From: Cunninghamella blakesleeana
Taxonomy: Eukaryota; Mucoromycota; Mucoromycetes; Mucorales; Cunninghamellaceae
Assembly: GCA_017871115.1 (NCBI GenBank)
Contig: JAFCIZ010000007.1
Span: forward strand, 1,054,001-1,118,000
DNA length: 64,000 nucleotides
Reading direction: 5' to 3'
This document shows, piece by piece, positions 1 through 10,833 of the stretch; the first letter of the stretch is position 1; every line of letters begins with the position of its first letter. The notes beneath the pieces are model-generated. The model ran no database searches. It saw nothing but the letters and a program-made list of their open reading frames with translations, and was not told where the DNA came from. The translations under genes were made by a program, and so were the position numbers.

Positions 1-242
1 CTACATTTTTACCTATAATGAGACATCATACCCCATTATCAAACGAGCCTATAGCAATTGCTGCTTCTTCTAATGATACTAACATATATCCTTATAATGG
101 TTTTTTTATTTCTTCTCCTTATATTAATGCTGTTACAAACCACCATCATTATCCTCATAATGATAATACCAATATGATAGATTTTTTATCTACAATAAGT
201 TATCATTCAAAACCATCACCAGCTAATTCTTTTCTTACTTGA
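1..242 (+). CDS. 3' terminal exon of an unidentified gene (5' end outside window)
   Basis: The frame is open from the first bases of the window (codons from position 3) and ends at TGA 240-242. An internal ATG at 18 exists, but the openness upstream suggests this is the last exon of a gene starting outside. The about 79 visible residues are polar and low in complexity (Asn, Ser, His, Pro), with a His-rich patch (HHHYPH), typical of a disordered tail such as that of a fungal regulatory protein. No domain is recognisable. The next gene downstream (ADE12) is on the opposite strand, so the two converge. It could also be chance openness; confidence is modest. Confidence 0.4.
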   Translation, partial: TFLPIMRHHTPLSNEPIAIAASSNDTNIYPYNGFFISSPYINAVTNHHHYPHNDNTNMIDFLSTISYHSKPSPANSFLT

Positions 243-993
243 TATAATTCTTTGCTTTGTTTTCTTTAATTAAAAAAAAAATTACTCTCTCTTTTTTTTA
301 TAATATAAATAAAAAAATAAAATGAAAAAAAATTCTTTTAAAAAAATTCTTTTTATTACTATTATTACTATTATTAACAATTGTGCAACAGTTTAATGTG
401 TAAATATATTTAAATAGTCCTTATTATTGAAGTTTGACGAGTATCATCTGGTTACATAGACTTATCATCAGATCAATATATATATGTAGTTAAATATTTG
501 GGGTAGAGTCATGGCTCTATATATCATAATTTTACTTTTTCATTTATGCTACTTTAGCTTTAGAGTTTAGTGAATATATATATTTGGCGTTTTGGCTTTT
601 TGGAATCCAATTAAGAATAATCTATAATAATTTGCTATATACACGATTTAAAATAAGGTAATTGCAGCTAACCTTTAGTTTCATAAAGTAGATTTGATTA
701 TATATGTGTGTATGTTTTGATTTTTGTAAAAGAGCCATGTAAAATAAAGCATATATATATGTTACATGTATTATTATTCTTATTATGATATATAATTACA
801 TCTAATATTTAACTTTATAATAAATTCTTATTTTTACTTAATCCAAGTATATATAAAAGTATAGGTCCATCAAAGCTCATACGAAAAAGGGAGAAAATAA
901 AAATATTAATAGAAAAAAATAGAACAAATTTATTAAACAAATACAAATGTATTTAAAAATGTATGCAAGTATATATAAATGAAGCTAAATTAA
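243..993. other. Convergent intergenic spacer
   Basis: This AT-rich 751-nt spacer lies between the 3' end of the left-edge gene and the 3' end of ADE12. I see only A/T runs and short TA repeats, with no credible frame or RNA gene. It presumably holds both 3' UTRs. Confidence 0.5.
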
Positions 994-2782
994 TTAGTTC
1001 TTGGGTTTACGAACCATTTCATCTCTGGCAGCACCAACACCAATGTAGTCAACTGTGATAAATAAATAAATAAATAAATAAAATAAAAAATGATGAGTAT
1101 ATATATTATGGCCTTTTGTGTTAATATTATATCCATTTTTCTTTTTTCCTTACCAGGTACACCAACTTCCTTTTCAATAAATTCAATATATTTCTTTGCA
1201 TTTTCAGGAAGATCGTCCCAATTTCTACATTTAGAGATATCAGTTTGCCAACCTGGGAAATCAACATATTCCACTTCAATTTTTTCAAGAACACCTAAAT
1301 CAGAGGGGAAAGATTCTAAACGTTCACCATTTAACTTATAAGCTACAGCTACTTTAATAACAGGTAAAGTATCTAAAATATCTAATTTAGTGATGTTGAG
1401 TGAATCATAGCCATTAATCATATTACTGTATTTCACAACAACTAAATCTAACCATCCACAACGACGCTTTCTACCAGTGGTAACACCAAATTCAAAACCA
1501 ACAGTTTGGAAGTGCTCTCCAATTTCCTACAATAAATAAAAAAAGATATTATATATTAGATGATCTGGCTATATTTCTATTTATGGGGGGTTTTTTTTTT
1601 TTAAAAAAAAACAAAAAAACAAAATTACATTTAATTGTTCAGTAGGGAAAGGACCACCACCAACACGAGTAGTATAAGCCTTGACTACACCAATGGAATT
1701 GGTAATATAACGGGGAGGAACACCAAGACCTGTACATAAACCACCAACAGTAGTATTAGAAGAAGTAACATAAGGGTAAGTACCGAAATCCAAATCCAAC
1801 ATTAAAGCATTGGCACCTTCAACCAAGATTTTCTTTTTTTGTTGAATAGCCTTGTATAAATAAGCAACGCTATCAACTACATATGGACGAAGACGTTCAG
1901 CCAATACCTTATAGCGTTCAATTTCAGCTTCTACATCATAATCGAAAGCACCATAACGTTTGAACTTATTATTTACCATGGTACGGAATCGTTCAGCGAA
2001 TTCTTCAAAATTATATAAATGATGAACACGAATACCAGAACGAGAAGCTTTAGAAGAATAAGTAGGACCAATACCCTTACCAGTTGTACCAATGCTACCG
2101 CGACCTAATTCAATTTCTTTTAACCCATCAATACGTTGATGGAAATCAAATACCAAGTGTGCACGATCAGAAATAAATAATCGGTTGTTTGTATTTAATC
2201 CTTTAGCTTCCAATTTTTCTTTTTCTTCAAAGAAAGATGGCAAATGAACCACAACACCAGATCCAATTAATGCAACACAGTTTGGATTAATTAGACCTTA
2301 ATGATAAGAATAATAGATAAAGTAAAAGTAAATAAACAAGCCTATATATAACTTTTTTTTTTTTTTGATTTTAACTGAGTCATAGTTACTTATTAAGGAA
2401 AGACCCATTTTTTTATTATTTATTATTCTTATTCATATTCTCTATTATTTTTATTTTATTATGAAGACTTTTTTTTACCTGAAGGTAACATATGGAAATC
2501 ATACTTGACATCACCAACAACAATAGTATGACCAGCGTTATTTCCACCCTATATTAAATTAAAAAAAAAAAAAAAGAAATACAATAAAAATAAAGTTTAA
2601 AGGGTTAAAATAAGATATATATGTTGTTAAAAAAAAAAAAAAAAAAAAATATAACTTACTTGACAACGTGCACAAATATCAGCTTCACCACACAAGATAT
2701 CAGATAACTTTCCTTTACCTTCGTCACCCCAAACAGCACCAAGTACGACAGTGATTTCACCAGGATTTAAAAGTGAAGCCAT
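994..2782 (-). CDS. ADE12: Adenylosuccinate synthase
   Basis: Joins IMP and aspartate using GTP to make adenylosuccinate, the first committed step from IMP to AMP; cytosolic. Five exons on the minus strand: 2782-2660, 2548-2479, 2296-1629, 1526-1154 and 1052-994. They sum to 1293 nt, giving 430 aa, the usual length for the family. Visible signatures in order are the N-terminal GDEGKGK nucleotide loop (about residue 20), GGNNAGHT (about 42), the [14 protein letters not shown] segment, [20 protein letters not shown], the [12 protein letters not shown] loop and [11 protein letters not shown]. All splice junctions are GT-AG and preserve phase. The start Met at 2782 gives the expected [20 protein letters not shown] type of beginning. 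It is followed upstream by the 3' end of BMS1 on the same strand. Intron 2 carries a perfect TGAGTCA site (2376-2382). Identification is secure. Confidence 0.97.
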
Positions 2783-3253
2783 ATTGAATAAACAAAAAGC
2801 TTAAGAGCCAAAAAAAAGAAAAAAAAGAAAAAAGAAAAACAAATAAGAGCGAAGAAAAAAAATAGATGGTTATGAATGAAAAAAAAAGGCGGAGAACAAA
2901 ATAGATCTTGAATATAGATATGTAAATAAAAAATAAGTGTAAAAATGAAAATTTTTCATTGGCTTACCACTCTTTTTTATTTACTTTTTTAAATTAATAT
3001 GACTCTTTTTGACAGCTTGTATTAATATATATATATATATATATATATGTTTATTATATATATGCATTTTTTTATTATTATTGATATTATAGTTTCTATT
3101 ATATTGAAATGAATAAAAAAGAAAAAAAAAAGTATATATATTTATATGAAAGGATGGTAGATAGTATGATGTAAAAAAATAAAATAATAAAATATAGATA
3201 AAACAGTATAATATAATATATATTTATATATATGATGATTTATGATTGATGAT
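2783..3253. promoter_or_regulatory. ADE12 upstream region (also BMS1 3' flank)
   Basis: This 471-nt gap is the ADE12 promoter. It contains TGACTC at 3000-3005 (a Bas1/Gcn4-type core, about 220 nt upstream of the ADE12 ATG). It also contains a near-palindrome ATGAAAATTTTTCAT at 2945-2959 resembling the yeast ribosome-biogenesis RRPE element, a (TA)n run near 3026-3048, and A/G-rich tracts just before the start. Factor assignments come by analogy with yeast motifs and are inference. Confidence 0.4.
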
Positions 3254-6200
3254 CTATGCATTTGCTTTTGCTTTTGCTTTAGCGGCTTTGGATTCTTTTC
3301 TAAAGTAATCTTTACGACGTTCTTTGTTCTTGATATCATCCATTTGAGCAATTTTAGCCTTCTTTCGTTCATTATTTTCACGACGTTCTGCATCCTTTTG
3401 TTTCCGTTTCAAGTTCTTTTCATTACGTAATGTATTAAGTTGTTGCATCAATGTATAAATCTTCTTTTCTTCGGGTTCAAGAATTACCGCGCGTTTTGCT
3501 AAATAGGATTTTTTACTGGCAGCTTTTGGAACTTTAGGTTTAGATGCAAATGGTAATCCAGCTTGTAATGATTTGGGAATCTTGAGTGTATTAAATCTTC
3601 TAGTTTTACGTTCAATAGGCTATATATAGTAAAAGAATAAAAATAAAAAAATAAGTCATCTTTCTTTTTTATTTATTATTTCATTTATTTTAGATAACAG
3701 TGTTTGATAATTACCTTATATATGGAATCTATGTTTTGAGGAGCATGAGCACCTAATTCACGGCGTATTTCTCCGGTTAATCGCATACCTTTCCATTCAG
3801 ATTTTGATGATAATAATAATGAAGTGACGGGGTTATAAAACTTGCGTGGTTTGACAGGATACCATGCACGTAGGAATACAATGTCTATAATGTAGTAGTA
3901 ATAATAATTATAATAAATGAGTCATACATTAATTTAGTAATTATTATCACCTATTTTCTTTTAGCTATTTTAAAAAATAAATAAAATATTTACTTACCAC
4001 TCATCAGAAGCTTATCTTCAAATGTAGCACGAAAATGACCGTCAGGTTTCTATCATTATTAAAGTTTGTGAAAAATAAATATAATTGTAATAATTTTTAA
4101 TTTCAAATGATCTAGTATATATATATAAATTACTCGAAAAATACATAAATCAAACTTACAGGTAAAGGTTTTTTGACTTGACCACGAATACCAGAAACAG
4201 TACGAATAGTAGCACCTTCAAATTTAGCAACTTCTAGTGATGAAGTAAACATATCTTTAATAAAGGCTGTATTTTTGAAAACTTTTGTAGGAGTACCAGT
4301 CAATTTTAATTTTTTAACAATTTCAGCCGATTGACTTATATCAACAACAACACCAGTGGCACTTATTCTAAATGATGACTGTAACGCATATAAAATAAAA
4401 ATGTAAATAAAAAAATAAAAAAAAAATATAATTATTTCTTTCTTCATCTTATTATCGTAATAATAAGAGACATTTATAAAAAATACTTACAGTTTTATTG
4501 TCAGAAACGGATTGAACGGCACAAAAACCAGTATTAGGTGTATGAACAGGGCCATAAAAGGTAGCCAAACAATGCATATGTTCAGGAGTATATTTAAGCA
4601 TACGATTACGAGATCCGTCATCCAAGGAATAAATTGGTATACTTTGGAACCGTCTCCAACCAATGGAAAAGATCAAAGGATCGTTTGTTTTTAATATTCT
4701 ACGATGCCAACGATGGCGTTTGATTCTGACTTGGACATATCCAAATTGATCCTCAGAAGTTAATAACCCACCAACTAAGACTGGATAAGTTGGATCAAAG
4801 TATTCTACAAATTCATAAGGTATGTCTTTTAATAATAAACGGACATAGCTACCAGGTCGGAACCCTTCTACCATAGCACGTGTTTGAGGATCATCATCTT
4901 CAAATTCTTCACGATTGGTGGTTAATTGTTGTGCTATTTCTGCTTTCTTTTTTTCATAGAAATCCATTTTAGCTGCATCATCATCTTCATCATATTCTTC
5001 TTCAAATTTCTTCTTTAATTGCTCTTTTCTTTTAGCAATACGGGCTCTTTCAGCTTCTACAGAATCTTCTTCTTCTCCGCCATCATTTTCATCATCTTGG
5101 TCATTTTCTTTCTTTTCCCCGTTTTCTTCAAGGTCTTCAAAATCACCATAAACTTCTTCTTCTTCATTGTTGGTTCCATTTTCTGCATCTATATCACCAG
5201 TGATAAATCGATTACGGATAGAATCAAGTACCTATATTATACAGAAAATAAATAAATAAAATAAATAGTTCAATCAATATGTATAATGAATAGTTTATAA
5301 AATTTACATCATCATTATTTATATATAGATATATTTAAAAACTTACATCATCATCATCCCAGTTTTCTAAAAGTTCGTTTGTTGGCTGTGTGCGAGTTGA
5401 GTCAATAACTGGGGCTACATTAGTGTTATCCCGTTTAAGAGAAAAGAATTCTTCATCATCATCATCATCAGAGTCATTATCTCCATTTTCTTGATCCTTA
5501 TCCTTATCATAATTTCCATTGGCAATATCTTCTGGTGATAAATCTTGGTTATTGTAAATAAGTGACATGAGGTTGACTCTTTTATTAGCATAAAACATTT
5601 CGCTGGCTTTGTCTTTTAAATTAGCTTTCCATTTTAATTCACCTGCTAATTCCATTTCTTCGTCATCTTCATCTTCATCATGTTGAGTAGGACCACGGCG
5701 ACGACGACCATCTACATTGACCATATCTTCATTATCATCATCTTCAAATTCAAATTCGCTATCACTTTCTGCAAATTCAATTTTTTCCTTTTCATCATCT
5801 TTATCATCATCAGCCCCTTTTTTTGGAATATTACGAGTATCGAATTTTGATAAGGAACGTCCTCTGTGTTGGTTATGGTGTTCTTCTTCATCACTGTTAT
5901 CTATATCTTCATCTTCTTCGTCGAAATCCATATCCTCATCTTCATCCTCATCGTCATCATCATCATCACTATTGTCCATATCCTCTTCATCTTCATTACC
6001 GAATACTGCGCGTCTTCTTCTTCTTCCATTTTCATCCTTTTCTATTCTTTCAGTGATACCTAATAAATCAAAAATCAAAATAATAATAATAATATAAAAT
6101 TAATAAGATGTTAAATAAATGTATAAATGAATAAATATATATATATATATATATGTATATATTACCATTGAAACCTTCTTCATCGTTTTCTTCTTCTTCT

Positions 6201-7831
6201 TCTTCTTCTTCTTCTTTTATATCACCAGCTTTCATAGGGGCAGAATGAGAAAAAATACGTAATTCTGATTCAGCTAATTGAGAAGCGAGAGTATCTTGAG
6301 CATCTTGTAAATCCAAAACCATTTTTTCACCAGGACCGGCAGGGATAGGATCTTGATGAAGAGCATTACCATCATCATCATTATCATCTCGTTCATCGTC
6401 ATTTTCATTCTTTTCATGATTTCTTTCAGAAGGAGCTAAAGCTGACTTTTTTGTAAAATGTCCAGGCACATTAATATAAACGGCATCTTTATCATACATG
6501 ACACCACCAACGTCTGACATAGGAGCATAAATTAATTTATTTTTTTCATCCAAACGCTTTCGTTCTTTATCGGGTAAAGGACAGGGATCAGGTAATACTG
6601 AAACATCTGCTAATGTATGGTCACCAGCACCAGGAATATGAATACGCATATTGGGTTTTAAATTAGTACCACGTAAATAACCATAAAGTGTAATCGTACG
6701 ATCACATTGAGGTTGACGATGAATCAATTCTGGGTCTGTTAAATCTTCAATACGATCAGCTACTACATAAGGATGAGTGTTTCGCCAGACTAAAGGACGG
6801 AATTTCATTACAGAGATAAACCGAGATAAATTTTGAACTTCTATATTAGGATACTTGCCATGAATGATTCCCGATAAATAAAATAATTTGGCACCATGAT
6901 AAATTTCGGTCCAGAAACGATGCTTGAGTCTCTTTTTTGTATTCTTTAATGATTTGTTGTTACGAAATTTATCTAAATGAGTTAATACTCCCATGACTTT
7001 AGGAAATCCATGTGATTGAAGAATATTTAAAAATTCAAATGTTTCCATTTCAAATCCAAAACTAGCATCGATCATTAATAATACTAAATCAGCAATCTTG
7101 GCTACATCTATCATTGAGTTCATATCATTAGCACATTCAATGAAAGTAAGACGTCGTTTTTTACCTAATTATAAAAAAAAAAGAAAATGGATAAAATATT
7201 AATGAATAAATAAATATGTATAGGTATACTCCTTTTTCTTCTTTTTCTCCCATCAATCTACATACCACTGACAACTGTAATAGGACCTTTAATATCATTC
7301 ACGTTTTGTTTTGTATATCGTTTTACAAGGGACCGAATAAGTGTAGATTTACCAGACTAGAATATACAAATATAAAGCATTGTTCTTGTATTGATTAGTA
7401 TTATATTTTATATATGTTATCTATTTATTTACTCTATCCAAATATTGATTTTTTTAAAAAGAAAGTACTTACACCAGGAGGACCTACAACCGCAATAACA
7501 ACGGGTGGTGATTCAAGAGGTGTACGATCTACCATAGGTACATGAAGTTTCTTTTCACCGAGATCTACATTTCTACGAGCTGTACGTTCTGCACGTTTTG
7601 CACCTTGGAAAGAAAAGGCCTAAGCATATTTAGTATAGTATTATATAATAATAAAGTATGTTAATAAAAAATAGATTTGTAACTGATCTTTGTTATTCTT
7701 ATAATTACTATGAATTTATATACCTTTGGATTACTGGATTTTTTGGCATTGGAAAATTTGTTTTCTTTTTTTCTTTCAGCTTTCTTTCCCGATTTTTTAG
7801 CTCGATGAGCTTTTTGTGGTTTATCTTCCAT
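3254..7831 (-). CDS. BMS1: Ribosome biogenesis GTPase Bms1
   Basis: Nucleolar GTPase of the small-subunit processome, needed for early 18S rRNA processing and 40S assembly with Rcl1. Ten exons: 7831-7724, 7619-7473, 7356-7266, 7164-6166, 6059-5347, 5231-4491, 4378-4160, 4049-3998, 3884-3715 and 3619-3254. These give 1201 aa, close to yeast Bms1 (about 1180). The G1 motif GPPGSGKST is split by intron 2; the G3 region ECAND and a G4-like THLDKF follow. Then come the AARP2CN-type domain, a very long acidic Asp/Glu stretch (exons 4-6), and the conserved C-terminal half ending in a Lys/Ala-rich tail ([11 protein letters not shown]). The Lys-rich N-terminus ([13 protein letters not shown]) suits nucleolar targeting. 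All introns are GT-AG. Transcribed toward ADE12. Confidence 0.96.
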
Positions 7832-8360
7832 AATTATATTTTATTTAAAAAATGTAAAAAATGAAAAGAAAAAAGAATAAGTTCAAAAAAAAAAAAAAGA
7901 AATTGAATAAAAAAAATGCGGCGGCATTTAAATTATAAAAAAGAAAGAAATAAGCTTAAATCAAAGCCACCTTCAGCTGTCAAATTATAAAAATTATGCT
8001 CTTTTACTTTAATAATGAAATTGACTTTGTAATAATTTTATTATATATTATTATATATTAAAAATATGTCTGTTTAACTATTTATAATTACAAAATATAA
8101 AATAACATTTACACGATGAATTTTTTTAATTTATTAATATATATTTTTATAAAAAGCTCGAAGATATAAATGCTAGAAATATATTTGAATTATATTTGAA
8201 ACTCAGATTCTTTTTATCTCTTTTTACTCCATTTTTCCATTTTTTTACTCTGTAAAAATAGTTTCTAAAATCTCTTTTTAAAAAATGTCTAATTAAATTA
8301 TAACAACTACAAAAACAATAAAGGGAAAAAATGATATACCATCAATATATATAATGCTAA

Positions 8361-8875
8361 AATATACTAAAACTGAAGCTGGTGCTAAAATTCTATAATT
8401 GCACTTTATGCAAAAGTTCGCCAAGCTCTGAAGAAAAAGCATTCTCTTCTCAAGTTACAAGTAATGCTAAAGAAAAAAAAATAAATTAAAAAGTATTGAA
8501 AGAGTTAGCAAGCTGAAGATTTTGAAAGCTCCGATAACATCCTTATGGAAGTAGGCAACATAAAATGACTACACAGACACAAATAAATGTTTATCAAGGA
8601 TTTTCACTATGAATTGGAAAGTTAATATAAAATCATAGTTTAATACTATTGATCTAACAGCTTTTAAAGTAAAATCACTTAGTAAAGAAGTTATCAGAAA
8701 GAGCTATAGCGGATTTTCCAAATTAGATATTATAATGATATACGTGATTATTAATTCGATAATCATTGATGAGGAAATGCCTGTAATCTGTGGTATATTG
8801 GAAGAAGGTAAAAAGATATATATATATTCCTTAAAATTAAAGCTGGATTTTTTTTTTCCTACGGCAATATTCGAC
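8361..8875 (+). pseudogene. Decayed coding-like stretch, identity unknown
   Basis: Successive frames look coding-like but do not join. One open stretch (8361-8486) contains NCTLCKSSPSSEEKAFSSQV. A short middle stretch near 8510-8565 reads QAEDFESSDNILMEVGNIK. A third run of 79 stop-free codons (8639-8875) contains LSKEVIRKSYSGFSKLD and later SIIIDEEMPVICGILEEGKK. Frame changes and stops between them suggest an old gene or transposon remnant. The hydrophobic-IIIDE string faintly recalls a Walker B helicase motif, but that is too little to assign a family. Chance openness remains possible. Confidence 0.3.
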
Positions 8876-9358
8876 TAGGTACCTTTTACCATGGGTTATA
8901 ACTATAGATTATATAGAATAACTCATTTAGACACGTTTGATTTACTGATAGATATATCATAGTTTGACCCTATTTCTAAATTATTTAATAATCTATTATT
9001 ATTTAATAGTATGTACAATACATAATGATATAGATAGAAAAAGGTTACTTCAGCTTTACCAACTTTATTCTTTTTCCATATTTTAAATGGTATATCGTAC
9101 TCGAAATTAGTAATAGGCGAATTTTAAAAAATAATAAAGGTGTAAAACATCCATTAAAAGCCAAAGTCACTGGTAATATATACAAAACGAATTTTGAAAT
9201 TTAATATTTCTAACGAAACGTCTATTTTTTTTATTTTTTATAAATATGAAGGCTCTTTTTTTTCGACAATTGATTAAATAAAAAAGACTATTATGATTTA
9301 TCATATATTTAATAAAATTAATACTCTAAAGAGTTATTATATTTATTAATATCATTGA

Positions 9359-9592
9359 TGGTTACAAATAAATAAAGAAATAAAAAGAAAATTTAAAAAA
9401 ATAGAAAACAGAAGATGTTATAAATCAAAGCAAATTGGAATTGTAAATGTGACAAATCATCGTGAGCTCTTAGTAGAAAATAATATATCCTATCAGCACA
9501 AAAAACGCATTAGGGTTAAAAGATTACGCTTGGTAACACATACTGATATTATGCCATTGTATTCTACATTTTTTTTAAAAACAAATAAATAA
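9359..9592 (+). other. 77-codon stop-free frame without a start, possible relic
   Basis: From 9359 to the TAA at 9590-9592 the frame has no stop over 77 codons, unusual in such AT-rich spacer DNA. It has no ATG until near its end. The translation is mixed and protein-like (KSKQIGIVNVTNHRELLVEN, later YQHKKRIRVKRLRLVTHTD). No family recognised. It may belong to the same decayed element as 8361-8875. Confidence 0.25.
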
Positions 9593-10540
9593 ATATAGAG
9601 TATATAAATATATGTATCAATATTACCACTTTAAGAATCAATAAACTAAAATCCAATAAAACCATATTAATACACAATAAGAACAAGGTTATTTTAAAAA
9701 AAATATTTATGATCACTTGAATTCATAAGAATTATATTTACCACTGTTTTGGAAATCATAACCGTTTTAATTATTATTATATAACTTTCATGAGTAAAAA
9801 TAATAATAATAATAATTATGAAATGGCAGGGTAATTATAAAAGAAAGAGAAACCGCATTAAATCTAGGTAAATAGGTTGAAGATCATACGTATAAATTTT
9901 TATTTTATTTTTTTTCGGGCTTAACCGTGGAGGGTGGAATAAATTACTTCCATATTAAAGTTCGCTTAAGCTTTTTATTTATTTATTCATTATAAATAGT
10001 GAGTAATATAGTTCAAGTATACTACTGAAAAGAAATAGAACACTATTACTAATCAATTAAATGACCATGCATTCTCTTTTTATCGATTCATTCATTCATT
10101 CATTCATTCATTTTTTTTTTTTTTTTACAAGGCTTTCAATTTCGTTAAGCCAAAAATCAAATCAAATCAAACCAAATCAAATCAAACCAAATTAGTTTTT
10201 TTTGTGTATATAGTAGATCTTTTATCCTGTTTCTCTGAAAAGAAACGGATAAATTAAAAACCGCCAATACAAGTCATTGAAAGACACTATTTTTATTGGT
10301 AATTTCTTTGTCGGTTAAATATTTTAAATACTTGTAAAAAAAAAAATTAATTCAGGAACAGAATAAAATATTTAAATACCCTTCACACGAAGTCTTTTTT
10401 TCTTTTCTTTTCTTTCTATTTCTTTTTTTTTTCATTTTTAGATTATTAGTATTATAATTGCCATTATACAAATATATATCCTTATAATTCATTAACTGCC
10501 ATACTATTTTATATAAAAATATATATCATTATAATAAAAG

Positions 10541-10801
10541 ATGACAAATAAAAGCACAGAATCCATATCAACAAATTATTCAGTAGAAAATGAGTTAACC
10601 GTAGTCGCAAATAATAATAATAATAAACAATATAATTCAGAATCGTTGGATTTAGAAAAATTACCAACAGAAGTATATGGATCTCATCCTCATCATGATC
10701 AAATGGAAAAATTAGAAACAATACCAACAAGTAATAATAATAATAATAATAATAAAAGCAAAATCTAATATATTTGTTTATTTATGATTGATCATTGATC
10801 T

Positions 10802-10833
<32 letters not shown>

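Larger units (their letters stand above)
7832..10540. other. Gene-poor divergent spacer between BMS1 and the MFS gene
   Basis: This 2.7 kb spacer separates two divergently transcribed genes. The first 100 nt hold the BMS1 leader. 8361-8875 and 9359-9592 contain coding-like but broken frames, listed separately. Near the MFS gene are an (ATTC)n run (about 10087-10110), a tandem AATCAAATCAAACC-type run (about 10155-10192) and pyrimidine-rich tracts (10395-10440). These look like the MFS promoter and leader. No complete gene seen. Confidence 0.5.

Noticed and set aside
5717..6097. Ser-rich plus-strand frame opposite BMS1
   Set aside because: It is the antisense of the Asp/Glu-rich stretch of BMS1; composition is explained by GAT/GAA repeats.
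8639..8875. Helicase gene suggested by an IIIDE string
   Set aside because: One Walker B-like string without a P-loop or other helicase motifs is not enough; kept only as an unidentified relic.
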